A stretch of DNA of 64,000 nt from NCBI GenBank assembly GCA_011799875.1, contig CM022298.1, positions 191,230,423 through 191,294,422 on the forward strand, written 5' to 3'. Under the pieces are notes generated by a model. That model did not search any database. It saw only the letters and a list, made by a program, of their open reading frames with translations, and was not told the origin of the DNA. Shown piece by piece: positions 34,031 to 44,288 of the stretch (positions within the stretch are counted from its first letter, which is position 1; each line of letters opens with the position of its first letter). A program made the translations under genes and the position numbers. This DNA comes from Thinopyrum elongatum (lineage: Eukaryota > Streptophyta > Magnoliopsida > Poales > Poaceae).

Positions 34031-34245
34031 TAACAACTGAGGGCGCCCTCGCGACGGCACCAACCTCGGGATAGCCTCTTGGCTCTATGACCGGCAACAC
34101 CCCATAGCTTTCCCCTAGGGAGGATCATGCGAGGGGGCTGGACACGGGGGCTGTGCTCAGGCCCCGCCTGGCACACGCCACCCTACCAGGTCCGGGTACC
34201 TGGTCTTCTCGCGTTCCCCCCAGGCGAAAGCTGGTGGTCAAAGGT

Positions 34246-34790
34246 ATGAGGGCTGCTCGCACGTCAAGGGGGACCTCCTAAGCATCGCGACTCAATGGCC
34301 TCACTAGTCATGTAGCCCCTCGCCCCTTGGTGTCGTCTTGGTGATCCGGACGCCCCAACGGCGGTCGAGGTATGCGCGGGGCTGGGCCCTGCCGACGCAG
34401 AGCGCGAAGTCCTACACCCCGGTGTCCATGTTTCCTTCATGAGGGCTGCTCGCACATCAAGGGGGACCTCCTGAGCATCGCGACTCAGGGGCCTCACTAG
34501 TCACATAGCCCTCGCCCCTTGGTATCCTCTTAGTGATCCGGACGCCCCAACTGCGGTCGAGGTATGCGCGGGGCTAGGCCCTGCCAACGCAGAGCGCGAA
34601 GTCCTACACCCCGGCGTCCATGTTTCCTTCATGAGGGCTACTCGCACGTCAAGGGGGACCTCCTGAGCATCGCGACTCAGGGGCCTCACTAGTCACGTAG
34701 CCCCTCTCCCCTTGGTGTCGTCCTGGTGATCCGAACGCCCCAACGGCGGTCGAGGTATGCGCGGGGTTGGGCCCTGCCGACCCAGAGCAC
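34246..34790. repeat. 192/193-bp tandem repeat, 2.8 copies
   Basis: Units start at 34,246, 34,439 and 34,631 with ATGAGGGCT(G/A)CTCGCAC. Each contains GGTCGAGGTATGCGCGGGG. A more diverged relative of the phrase lies at about 35,205-35,370. Non-coding. Confidence 0.9.
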
Positions 34791-35585
34791 AAAAGCAAGC
34801 ACGAAGGAAACTTGGCGCAATAAGGAAACCATGGAGTCCTAATAATTATTACAAGCACAGATTGTTCCACAAGCTTAAACAGAAGTCTTACGCCTCCACG
34901 AGGCACGGTAAATGTTGCAGGGTAAAACTAAGAAGGAACGCCACCGCCGCCACCTGCCCCGCTCGTTAGAAGATCCTCATCGACAACGCTGCCACCATCC
35001 TCACCGCTTTCGACTTCTGCTGCTGGAGGAGTCGCGGGCACCGTCGGGAGAAAGGTGCAGCCTAACGTCGCGCGAGGAGCTCGCCCTCATGGCAAGGAAA
35101 CCACTGCAGGCTCACCAAGATAAGTCGCCTCGCATGCCCAGGCGTGAGCCCCATAATCAGCATTTTTGTCTCTTGCGATTTCGCTCGGGCAAGGAAACTT
35201 CCCTTTCAGTCCTTCGGGAGCCGCTTGCACGCTAAAGGGGATCTCCCGAGCATCGCGCCCTCGGGCTGCTCACCTCCTGGCCTTGACCATGGCATCGCGA
35301 CCGGGCATACCAGCGACGGCCGAAGCTTGCCTGGGGACTGGGTCCTGCCGGCGTAGAGCACTAAGCTACCGCGAGAGTAAAAGGGGGGAACCGTGCCCAA
35401 GCGAGAGACGCAAACACAACATAAGTTGGGGACACTAACATGAAGGAAAAAGTGTCACGATCCTTACACACCCCCGCAGGGCCCTTCATGATTTTTGCGT
35501 AGGAATGAAACAAAAGGAAAGGACCTCCCGAGGATCGCGACCTAGGCGGAGTCGCCCATGACGCCTGGCCGGCGCCAGTCCTCCC

Positions 35586-36248
35586 TCAAGCCCGAGCACG
35601 GTGGCGTGGTGGCTCATAGCTATCATCGTCGCTTAAGCTTGGTTCGGAGGAGGCGTCGCTGCTGCTGGAGGAATCGCGGACAATGCCAAGGGCAATTTCA
35701 CTGTGAGGGGCCTCGCCGGTTTGCCGGCTTGTGAGGGGGTCGCCGTCTCGATCGCCTCCCCTAGGGCAACACTCCAGACGTCGGCCGTCCTCTCCGAAGA
35801 CCTTGAAGAAGAGCGTCGACGCCCCGTCGTACTCGAAGTGGATGGCATGTCTCCCCTCCGAGTTGCAGGCGCGGGCGATCGCGCCCCATCCCCGGGTCAT
35901 GAAGACGTCGCCGGAGTCGATGGCCCTGACCTCCGCCTCTGAAGCTTGGCTGCAGCAGCCATCGTGCTGTAGCCACAGCTCGACGGGTCCCTTCGACGGT
36001 ATCTCCCGCGCCAGGGGCCGCGGGAGCCAGATCCATGTGCGCGGCGGTGTCACTGCCCACACCACGAGCTCGTGGGCCGTGCCATCGGCATGGGCCTGTG
36101 GGCAAGGTGGTCGCGCGGTCTCCACTTGCCCTCCTTCCCGGCTTCGTCCTCCTTGACTCTCGTGGCTGCTATCATGAGCGGGACCTTGCGCAAGTACGTC
36201 TGCACTAATGGGGAAACCCGGCGGGGCGCGTTCATGCCAAGGTTGCAT
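35586..36248 (-). CDS. Antisense ORF inside the gypsy element, B3-like segment
   Basis: On the strand opposite to gag there is an open frame of about 220 codons (first ATG 36,248, MQPWHERAPPG). Residues about 60-160 resemble a plant B3 DNA-binding domain: a VFMTRGWGAIARAC segment (compare F-x-x-GW-x-x-F), then HFEYDGASTLFFKVFGEDG (compare L-x-F-x-YDG-x-x-x-F-x-V-x-IF). The C-terminus is Ser/Asp-rich and acidic (SSSSDASSEPSLSDDDS). The ORF sits between pol remnants and the 3' LTR, like the antisense ORFs known in Tat-lineage elements. The B3 assignment is my pattern match and unverified. A protein from an old element could also be non-functional. Confidence 0.5.
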   Translation of the reverse strand: MQPWHERAPPGFPISADVLAQGPAHDSSHESQGGRSREGGQVETARPPCPQAHADGTAHELVVWAVTPPRTWIWLPRPLAREIPSKGPVELWLQHDGCCSQASEAEVRAIDSGDVFMTRGWGAIARACNSEGRHAIHFEYDGASTLFFKVFGEDGRRLECCPRGGDRDGDPLTSRQTGEAPHSEIALGIVRDSSSSSDASSEPSLSDDDSYEPPRHRARA

Positions 36249-36438
36249 GGCCACAGGCGTTGCAGCGGACTCGCGAGGGCAATCGCGCCTTTTCTTCGGT
36301 GGGAGTAACTCCGGTTCTACCAGAGGACGTCCTCACTAGCACCATGGATGCTCTGGCGAGATGGCGGCGTGGCGAAGAAGAAGAAGGAGCAAGCAGCAAG
36401 AAGATGAAGATGGGCTGGGGGCTCCGCCCCCCTTCCCC

Positions 36439-36446
36439 CATTTATA
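36439..36446 (-). promoter_or_regulatory. Candidate TATA box for the antisense ORF
   Basis: GGCTATAAATGGGG on the minus strand, about 190 bp upstream of the ORF's ATG and 224 bp inside the 3' LTR. Same position and polarity as the TATA at 2,123 in the other gypsy element. Confidence 0.5.
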
Positions 36447-36655
36447 GCCGGAGGAAGGCTAACCGACGGCCTCTCACGTTCCTAGCCATGATGGCCCCGC
36501 TGCATGCGCCAGGCGGTTGTCAAGTCGAGCAGTTGCCGAGGTGACGGGGGGAAGCGAAGACGCCCATGTCCCATCAAGTGACACGCGTCAGCCAGGCCCG
36601 CAGGCGATTGGGGCCTGTGGGGCTTCGCCTCGAAGCCAAGTCCGAGCGCGCCTTG

Positions 36656-36669
36656 GGCCCGGGGGCTAC
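36656..36669 (+). other. Polypurine tract of the second gypsy element
   Basis: GGCCCGGGGGCTAC abuts the 3' LTR start (TGTCGG). It resembles the tract in the first gypsy element. Confidence 0.7.
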
Positions 36670-37540
36670 TGTCGGTGTTCTGGGAACCAGGGTACCCAGA
36701 CTTGCCCGCCTACGGCCCACGGCGTGGCTCCATCGACGGCCTGGTATGGCCCACCTCCAAGGCCACCAAGACAAGACCCTCACGAGGGGTCGAGCCTCGC
36801 GAGGCGGACGGCACCAAGACCTCCCAAGGGAGCGGCCTCCCCAGGCTGCCTCCTGAGGAACGGAGATTTCTATGCAGGTACCCAACCTCAGGAGGTTACG
36901 ATGACGCAAGCCATGATGGCCAAGGCCAGGCGGGCACCAGCGGGCGCAGAGGAGGCAGTTTCCTCTTTGGTGCTAAGGAGGCAAGCACAGGCGTGGGTTC
37001 CCAAGGAGCCCGGCAAAGGTTTCTATTCCAATGCTACAAGACCAAGACCGCCAGGACGGCAGGACGGAAGTCATCGTCGAGCCCACTGCTGCATCACAAC
37101 CAGAGGCTTTGCAGGCGACAACCACCTTTCATCAGGATAAGATGTACTACTTGTCCCCTTTCAAATTGGCCACTGTGGGATCCCTTCCCACCTACGATTT
37201 GGGGGAAGAGGACCGATGCCACTATAAGTATAGGCTAGCCACCACCGTAGACCAGATCGGATCCATTCCACTCTCACCCATAGACCTCGCGAGGTTGCTC
37301 ATCCTTTGTACTAGCTCATCCTCAGCCCCTCGTGAGGCCAATCCACCACAAAGCAGGAGTAGGGTCTTACACCGCAAGGTGGCCCGAACCTGGGTAAACT
37401 GTCGTGTCCATCTTCTTCCTTGTTCTTGTGCATCGAGCTAGGCCATTGAGCGATGAGCTGGTTGGCTGAATAGGTCGAGTCCTTCGCACACGCCCCAGAG
37501 TTTGAACTTTTCTTGGGTCTGCGGAGCCCTGAATTCGACA
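36670..37540 (+). repeat. 3' LTR of the second gypsy element
   Basis: 871 bp from TGTCGGTGTTCTGG to GAATTCGACA, followed by TSD copy ACATG at 37,541-37,545. Confidence 0.94.
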
Positions 37541-37728
37541 ACATGTGTTCAAAAAACAAAAAATGTCAAAAGTTACAAAACAAAGACCTCGAGGTTCAAC
37601 TAATAGGACGGAGCACTATACACATTTAAGGCAATTAAACATTTATAGTGACTCATCCCATTAGTTTTAACATCGAGTCCACTTCCCATTCAGTCACCCA
37701 TCTGACGACTACTCCAGCCTCAGCACAG

Positions 37729-38008
37729 TTAACTTGGGAGTTCTATTGGATGGGCAATCGGTAGGGAAGCTGGTCCTTGCCGATATAGGAAGCCTCTTCG
37801 CATCCTTTATTTCGTACCCGGATGACCGCGTGTTGCCGCCCAATGGCCAATGCCACGTCCCCCGCGAATGTAGAAGCTTCCCTCCCTTGTCTAGCTGGTT
37901 CGCGCGTTTTCCCCTGTTTTTTGCCGACTGCCCACCTATAGAACCGCCTCGCGCCGACCAATTCTTCTCCAAACACCTAGGGAGGTGGTTGAATCGAACA
38001 AGTCTAAC
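37729..38008. mobile_element. Diverged Tourist-like MITE
   Basis: About 275 bp. The right end GTTGAATCGAACAAGTC-TAA resembles the 29,120 MITE terminus. The left end TAA-CTTGGGAGTTCTATTGG is a weaker inverted match. TAA flanks both sides. Confidence 0.5.
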
Positions 38009-38271
38009 TTGTTTCTAGTGGGTGCATTGACGTGGCATCGAAAGGGTGTGATAGCTGACTCTGAGAAAATAATTGACTACCACGTTGGCATACATGAGCA
38101 TGGGGCCCACTTGTCAGCGTGCTGGGCGGAGGAAGGAACGCAAGACAAAATGGAGCGCAGAAGGGTGCGAATCTATTGGCTCATGTGTGATGACCACTAG
38201 AGCAATCCACTCAGATTGTACGTAAAAAAATCATGCAAACATGGCCGGTTATACTATGAGTAGGTGACCGT

Positions 38272-38560
38272 GCGCTTGGCTCTTCGCCTCTAGCTCTTCG
38301 CCTCTTCCGGAAGTCGAACAATGATGATGGTACTACAGTATATATACTTCTGGCAATCTAACACCGAATGAACTGCTGCACGTCCACCGCCTGTATTAAG
38401 CACACTATCGTAAAGCAAAAGCTTATCCTCGTCCTGCGAGCCACCGCGCACGCGCTTGAGCGAGGGAGAGGTCGTACTATAGTAGTAAGCAAAGCTTCTC
38501 CTCGTTTGCGAGTTGACAGGACACATCAAAAGTAGTGTATTAGCCTCCAAAAAGGGCTGA
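38272..38560 (-). repeat. Dispersed repeat, inverted copy of 55,794-56,050
   Basis: On the minus strand the block reads GATGTGTCCTGTCAACTCGC, then ACGAGGAGAAGCTT, GGTGGACGTGCAGCAGTTCA and GAAGAGGCGAAGAGC, the same order as the two direct copies at 55.8 and 56.35 kb. No protein-coding sense. Confidence 0.75.
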
Positions 38561-38691
38561 CCATGTCCATGGCTACCATCCCGTGCTCCGTCATTCAGTG
38601 CGTGCATGATTCACGTTCCATTGAGAAAATAATGTTGCGTATACGTGCCATCGAATAGAACAACTTAATTTAAAAAAAACGCACCACCGCG

Positions 38692-40207
38692 TGATGACCC
38701 ACAAGTATAGGGGATCAATCATAGTCCTTTTGATAAGTAAGAGTGTCGAAACCAACGAAGAGCAGAAGGAAATGACAAGTAGTTTTCAGTAAGGTATTCT
38801 CTACAAGCACCGAAATTATAAAAAGCGAGTAATTTGATAGCAAGGTAATTTTAACAAGCAAGTAACGGTAAGGGTAACAAATGTGCAACAAGGTATCCCA
38901 ATCCTTTTGAGGCAAAGGACATGCCAAAATGGTTTCTTATGATAAGCAAAGCGTTCTTGAGGGTACACGGGAATTTCATCTAGTCACTTTCATCATGTTG
39001 GTTTGATTTGTGTTCGCTACTTTGATAATTTGATATGTGGGTGGACCGGTGCTTAGGTGTTGTTCTTACTTGAACAAGCCTCCTACTTATGATTAACCCC
39101 CTCGCAAGCATCCGCAACTACGAGAAAAGTATTAAGAATAAATCTAACCATAGCATTAAACTTTTGGATCCAAATCGGTCCCTTATGGAATAGCGCATAA
39201 ACTAGGGTTTAAGCTTCTATCACTCTCGCAACCCATCATCTAATAACTTCTCCACAATGCATTCCCTTAGGCCCAAATATGGTGAAGTATCATGTAGTCG
39301 ACGTTCACATGACACCACTAAGGGAATCACAACATACATACCATCAAAATATCGAACACATATCAAGTTCACATGATTACTTGCAACAAGATTTCTCCTG
39401 TGACCTCAAGAACAAAAGTAACTACTCACAAATGATAATCATGCTCAAGATCAGAGGGGTATTAAATAGCAAAATGGATCTCAACATATAATCTTCCACC
39501 AAATAAACCATATAGTAATCAACTACAAGATGTAATCAACACTACTAGTCACCCACAAGCAACAATCTAAGGTTCCGGTACAAAGATTGAACACAAGAGA
39601 TGAACTAGGGTTTGAGAGGAGATGGTGTTGTTGAAGATGTTGATGAAGATTGCCCTCAACAAGAAGGGAGAGTTGTTGGTGATGATGATGACGATGATTT
39701 CCCCCTCCGGGAGGGAAGTTCCCCCGGCGAAATCGCTCCACCAGAGGGCAAAAGTGCTCATGCCCAAGTTCCGCCTCGAGACGGCGGTGCTTCGTCCCAA
39801 AAGTCCTCCTCTTATTTTTTCTAGGTCAAAAAGACTTATATACCAGAAGAGGGGCACCGGAGGTGGGCCAAGGAGGGCACAACCCACCAGGGCACGCCTG
39901 GGCTCCCTGGCGTGCCCAGGTGGGTTGTGCCCACCTGGTGGGCCCCCTCTGGTACTTATTTGCTCCAATAATTCTTATATATTCCGTAAAAATTCTCCGT
40001 GAAGTTTCAGCTCATTTGGAGTTGTGTGGAATAGGTAGCCTGACGTAGCTTTTTTAGGTCCAGAATTCCAGCTGCCGGTATTCTCCCTCTTACTGTGAAC
40101 CTTGCATATTATGAGAGAAAAGGCATTAGAATTACTCCAAAAAGCATTATTATATCTAAAAAAATATAAATAACAGTAGGAAAACATGATGCAAAATGGA
40201 CATATCA
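38692..40207. mobile_element. Solo LTR, 1,516 bp
   Basis: Begins TGATGACCCACAAGTATAGG and ends ATGGACATATCA, a TG...CA pair I recognise from a common Triticeae LTR family. The flanks are CCGCG (38,687-38,691) and CCGTG (40,208-40,212), a TSD with one mismatch. No internal region adjoins, so it is a solo LTR left by LTR-LTR recombination. Confidence 0.72.
39875..39932. repeat. Long hairpin in the solo LTR
   Basis: Arms 39,875-39,897 and 39,910-39,932 (GGGCACAACCCACC with GGTGGGTTGTGCCC, GGGCACGC with GCGTGCCC) pair over 23 positions with one A-A mismatch around a 12-base loop. Weaker pairing extends outward. Confidence 0.9.
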
Positions 40208-40212
40208 CCGTG

Positions 40213-40746
40213 TCATGATCGAACTTTGATTCGTCCACGCGTGGTTCCCATGAACAACTACTACACTCACCAAATTATCACGTGAGCTGCCTCTTCGTAC
40301 AGAAATGAGCTCACCGTGTACCCGCGCATGAGTATTAGGGAAAGAGGCAAAGAGTACCTGCGTCGGTGCCTGCACCTCTTCTCTTCGTGCTCGTAATCCT
40401 TTTTTTTTTGGTGATTCATGCACGTACTCCACCTACGTTCGTGGCCGTTGGTGAGTCTCTCCTACTATACTTAACTCCATTTTCTTGCATGACACATGCA
40501 CCTGGATGCTGGATGTCCCACGTGTCGGCAAAACTTAGAAGAACGCTTTCCGACGACCGAGAAGGAGCAAGAAACCTCGCGGTGGAGCGTTTGAACTCTT
40601 AATATTTTTATTCAGCGATATAAAATCTACCCAATCTTCTCCGCAGTAGACCGGAAAAGTCCGAAACACGGCAGCCCAGTGTAGTTACATCATACATGGC
40701 CCACGCACGCTATCACCATATTTATTGGCCTCCGTGCGACACCTAG
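40213..40746. other. Intergenic remnant
   Basis: Contains a 65-bp stretch (about 40,265-40,330) similar to 28,797-28,870, and a 50-bp stretch (about 40,476-40,530) that matches 61,105-61,175 in inverted form. No gene recognised. Confidence 0.5.
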
Positions 40747-41196
40747 TGAGGGAGTCAAGGACTAAGGGGTCCTCGGGGCGACGGCCCATTGTACGTGGGC
40801 CGGACTGGTGGAGCCGTGTAGTGACCGGAGACCTGTGGAGCTGTGGTGTGCCCTCCAAGTTAAGGGTGGACGAGATCTCTTTCCCTCTTGTTGTAATCTA
40901 TCTTCGGTAACCCTAACCCTATCGGTGTCTATATAAACCGAGGGTTTGTAGTCATTAGGGTTAGAGCTATATTCATCACCTCATAGCCTAGGGTTTAGCT
41001 CATGCTGATCTTGAGGTAGATCTACTCTGTAAACTCCATCATATATTCAATACAATCAAGCAGGACGTAGGGTTTACCTCTTCGAGAGGGCCTGAACCTG
41101 GGTAAACACTGTGTTCGTCGTCCCTTGTTGTCCATTGATCCTAGATCCATAGCTCAGGACCCCCTACCCCAAGGTCTGCCGGTTTTGACACCGACA
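40747..41196 (+). repeat. 5' LTR of a third gypsy element
   Basis: 450 bp, TGAGGGAGTC to CACCGACA. It contains GTCTATATAAACCG (TATA) near 40,926 and is followed by TTGGTGCTTTCATTGAGAG, a typical primer-binding context. The terminus resembles Triticeae families such as Fatima; the name is unverified. Confidence 0.78.
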
Positions 41197-41244
41197 TTGG
41201 TGCTTTCATTGAGAGTTCTGCTGATTGGATCGCCGAAAGGATTG

Positions 41245-42366
41245 ATGGCTCGTTTAGTCCTTGGAGAGGACATCAGTTCCATGGACCTCTTCGTCCCTGG
41301 AAAACTCTTCGCTTTTGGTAGCATCGTGCTACACGCTGATCCGACCGGCCGTCTTGGCCAGGTCAACAACTTTTCTCCCAAACACCAGATTCGATTCGGC
41401 AATCTGGAGTACATCACTGACGCGCGGGGGGGTCTGGTTTTCACCGGATTCACCACCCCCGCAGGCCTTGCCGCGCCTACTCCGGCTTACACCTCCAATC
41501 CAATCTGTGAATCGGTCCCAGTCTACCAAATGGCTTTGAGCTAGGAAGGGGCCCTCGAGAGAGGAGACCCCACCCCACTATGAACCGAACCTACATCGGC
41601 GGAGGATTTACCCCCGGCCCTCGAGGCAGAACCAGAGGTCAGAGGCCAAGATTCGATCTCAGCCGAGCTCCTCCCCCACAATACCCCTCTGGCTTCGAGC
41701 CCGCACCCTGAGCCAGCGAATAGCGGCCAGGGGTTGCCCCTGGTCCAAAACGACCCAACCTCAAACATCGGCGTGGAAGGTGCACGGGAGGGTCAAAGTA
41801 CACCCTCAGTTTTTTAGGACAATCTGGTGCCTCACGAGGTTTCGGTCCCGAATCCTGAAGATAGGGCCGTCCGGAGCCAAGGATTGGTTGAGTCACAAAC
41901 CGACCTCCGCTTCTTCACCACAAGGTCAGGCCCAGAGCCCTCAAGCCCGGTAACCCTCGATATGTTGATCAAGGCACTAGACCGGATTCAAAAAATGACC
42001 ATCCAGGAGAACCTGCCCTCCGCCTTCAATAGCCAACCCTTCGAGGTGTTCGACAACGAATTTTCCGCCCCACCCACCACCCATTTAGTAGCAACTATCG
42101 ATGATTTAACCGATATGTTAGACTACAATTCGGATAATGCTGAATATATGGATGAGGAGGACATAACCGCGGCTAACGCTGAGGTTGGTCCCCCCATCAC
42201 CGGCCGCTGGACGGCCACGTCCACCTACGATATTTACATGGTGGACACCCCCAAAGACGGCGACGGCACCCCCAATCAGGACAGAGGCAAGCCCAGAGAC
42301 GAGCCGCCCAAATGACGAAAACAACACCGCCGGTCAAAACCATGCCGAAGCCATACGAGCAACATA
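41245..42366 (+). pseudogene. Gag N-terminal region of the third gypsy element, cut by CACTA
   Basis: From the ATG at 41,245 (MARLVLGEDISSMD) one frame continues to 42,366 but is interrupted by four in-frame stops (41,542-41,544, about 41,581, about 41,813 and 42,313). The central part contains TLDMLIKALDRIQKMTI, and the last part is Asp/Glu-rich (DLTDMLDYNSDNAEYMDEED), as in N-terminal regions of such gags. No capsid core or pol is present, because a CACTA end begins at 42,367. No continuation of this gypsy element was found to the right. Confidence 0.7.
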
Positions 42367-42600
42367 CAATACAAAAAAAAGACACTTCTGTGATGATAAA
42401 TGTTTGTCACAGTAGGTCACGTTTTCTATCATGCATGTACATCCATGACGATTTTATGACAGAATCAAGATAGTCATACCTGTGCTGTCGTAGAAGTGTT
42501 CCATGACATTACCAAAATTACCATCATGGAAGTGTCCACTTCCATGACGATAAATCGCGCGTCATAGAAGTGCTTTCGTCAAGGGTAACCGACACGTGGC
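42367..42600 (+). repeat. CACTA terminus and subterminal repeats
   Basis: Terminal CAATACAAAA (first A replaces C), then at least six motifs of the type CATGACGAT, CATGACATT, GTCATAGAAGTG in either orientation within 200 bp. Such arrays are where CACTA proteins bind. Confidence 0.72.
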
Positions 42601-42789
42601 ATCCACCGTAATGGCTGTTAAGCTATCGGGTTCCGGTTTGGATCCGATAATCCGTTAACAGCCCCGACCAATGGGGATTTTCCATGTGTAAAATTCTCAT
42701 TTGCCGGATAATCCACATGTCAGCTCATCGTTGGGACAGATGTCATCCCTACAATGGACAAAAGACGCCTATGATATGTCAACACGTGG

Positions 42790-43575
42790 CATAGCCCAAC
42801 AGTGGCCCATTTAAGGTAAAAAGGCCGGCCCATTTGACTTAGTCGAAAGGTAGCGGCCTGGCCCACCGAAGGCCTATTAACGGCCTGTTCGCATATAGCC
42901 CATTTACATCCCGCTAACTCATGGCCCGTTATAGCCTATCCGAATTAGGTCCAGTAGCGCCATATGGGCCATCCAATATGATTCCAGCCCGTTGTAACTT
43001 CTGGCCCATGTATGGCCCAAGACGTCTTTCGGCCGATATGAGGCCCTTTCTAAATCTTGGCCCATAAACGGCCCGTGGTGAAACTGGCCCATAATGAACA
43101 GTCTATAGCTTTATACCCATTAACGGCCCATTGTTCCATTGGGCCGTTTCAGCCCGTATTATCTTTCGGCCTTCTAAGGGCCCATTTATTATTGGGCTCA
43201 TTTCCGGCATTCGATTACTTGCGGTCCGTTACTGGCCTGTTCCGCTTGTGGGCCAAATTCAGCCCGCGGTTAAAGTCGGCCCGTTTGTGGCCCATTAATC
43301 TGTTGGGCCGTTTTCATGGCGTCATCACATATGGCCCATTAAGGACCCGTTATGCCTGCCGTTCGAATTAAGCCCATTGTACACATGGGCCTGTTAACAG
43401 CCCATAAACAGACGATTCCCATTATAGCAAGTTTACGACCCATATTGCGGTCCGTTAATTGTCCACGAAAGTATGGCCCATGTTTGGCCAATCGATCATA
43501 CGGCCCATAGAAGTCCCATTGAATCTACGGCCCGTAGAAGGCCCATGGATCATATGGACCTTAGGAGGCCCACTA
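42790..43575. repeat. GGCCC-rich array
   Basis: More than 30 occurrences of GGCCC, AGCCC or their complements, mostly as GGCCCATT, GGCCCGTT, TGGGCCGTT, spaced about 15-30 bp over 780 bp with AT-rich spacers. TGGGCC/GGCCCA is also the known plant 'site II' promoter motif, but the density here suggests a transposon repeat array. Confidence 0.85.
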
Positions 43576-43733
43576 CAGCAGGCAACATGACTACTTCTAA
43601 ATAAAAAGGTTACCGCGGAAAAAGAACTGCAGCGACTACCAGCAAAAAAATAAACAAGACAGTAAGGAAATAAATAAGCAAGCAACTTACGCTAGGCTAT
43701 TATGGCTATTACAAATATAACATCCACTGGGCA

Positions 43734-44288
43734 TCAAAGTTCGCCACCAGTGCAAATATAGTGAACAAAGCAGCAAATTACATACACTGGCCGTCTAAAT
43801 TGGCCACCAGTGAAAATAAACGCGGCAGCAAAACAAGTCCAGAACTGAAACCACTTCAGAAGAGCTCGAGAAACGATATCCTGGATACCCACCATGCTGG
43901 CAAGAAGCTTAGCAAGCTTATTAGTTTTCTCTTGTTTGGCGCTAAAATCGTCCAGCGCTTGCTGTTGCACCAGAAAGTATGCATATGAATTCTGCAGGGA
44001 CTTCCTCAGTCCTTCGGCTTCTTGCCGCAGCACAACTGACTGATGCCTTTCAGCTTGTATCTGAGACTGAAGAAGCCGAAGTGATTCAGGCAGCGAGTTC
44101 GAAGAGCTTGTGCCAGCGGTAGTGGCCAGTAACTCGAACACTACATCAACGCAGGACTTTGGGGTTGTCTCACTGTCTACAAGATCGTTTTTATCACATT
44201 TCTTGGAGACCAACAGGGTTGTCTCACTATCTTGAACCTTATCTGCATTGCTTTCTCTACCATTGCATAATGGGGTGCTCTTCTCCAA
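43734..44288 (-). CDS. Last exon of the CACTA accessory gene: coiled-coil protein
   Basis: A 184-codon open segment. Residues about 65-130 form a Gln/Glu/Leu-rich coiled coil (LRLLQSQIQAERHQ, LRQEAEGLRKSLQ, KQEKTNKLAKLLA). A hydrophobic segment (FWTCFAAAFIFTG) follows, and a Cys-rich tail in which the TGG(Q/E)(F/L) phrase occurs twice because of a 57-bp direct repeat at 43,715-43,835. An AG acceptor near 44,304 suggests it is spliced to exons upstream. I recognise this protein type only as common in Triticeae CACTA elements. Function unknown. Confidence 0.5.
   Translation of the reverse strand: MEKSTPLCNGRESNADKVQDSETTLLVSKKCDKNDLVDSETTPKSCVDVVFELLATTAGTSSSNSLPESLRLLQSQIQAERHQSVVLRQEAEGLRKSLQNSYAYFLVQQQALDDFSAKQEKTNKLAKLLASMVGIQDIVSRALLKWFQFWTCFAAAFIFTGGQFRRPVYVICCFVHYICTGGEL

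Larger units (their letters stand above)
30008..37540 (+). mobile_element. Ty3/gypsy retrotransposon with pol almost wholly deleted
   Basis: LTRs of 871 bp (30,008-30,878 and 36,670-37,540) and a perfect TSD ACATG define the element. On the plus strand the internal region has a primer-binding site, gag (about 30,950-32,476) and a scrap of RT near 32,860-33,140. Tandem-repeat blocks then lead to an antisense ORF. Protease, most of RT, RNase H and integrase are absent. The LTRs differ at about 14 of the first 140 bases by eye, so the copy is old. It could move only with proteins supplied in trans. Confidence 0.94.

Noticed and set aside
34246..34790. Regular spacing suggestive of a CRISPR array
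   Set aside because: Units are contiguous 192-bp repeats without unique spacers, inside a plant retrotransposon.
34264..34906. Three similar minus-strand small ORFs (MRPLSRDAQEVPLDVR type)
   Set aside because: They are translations of the 192-bp tandem repeat; the similarity comes from DNA repetition, not from a gene family.
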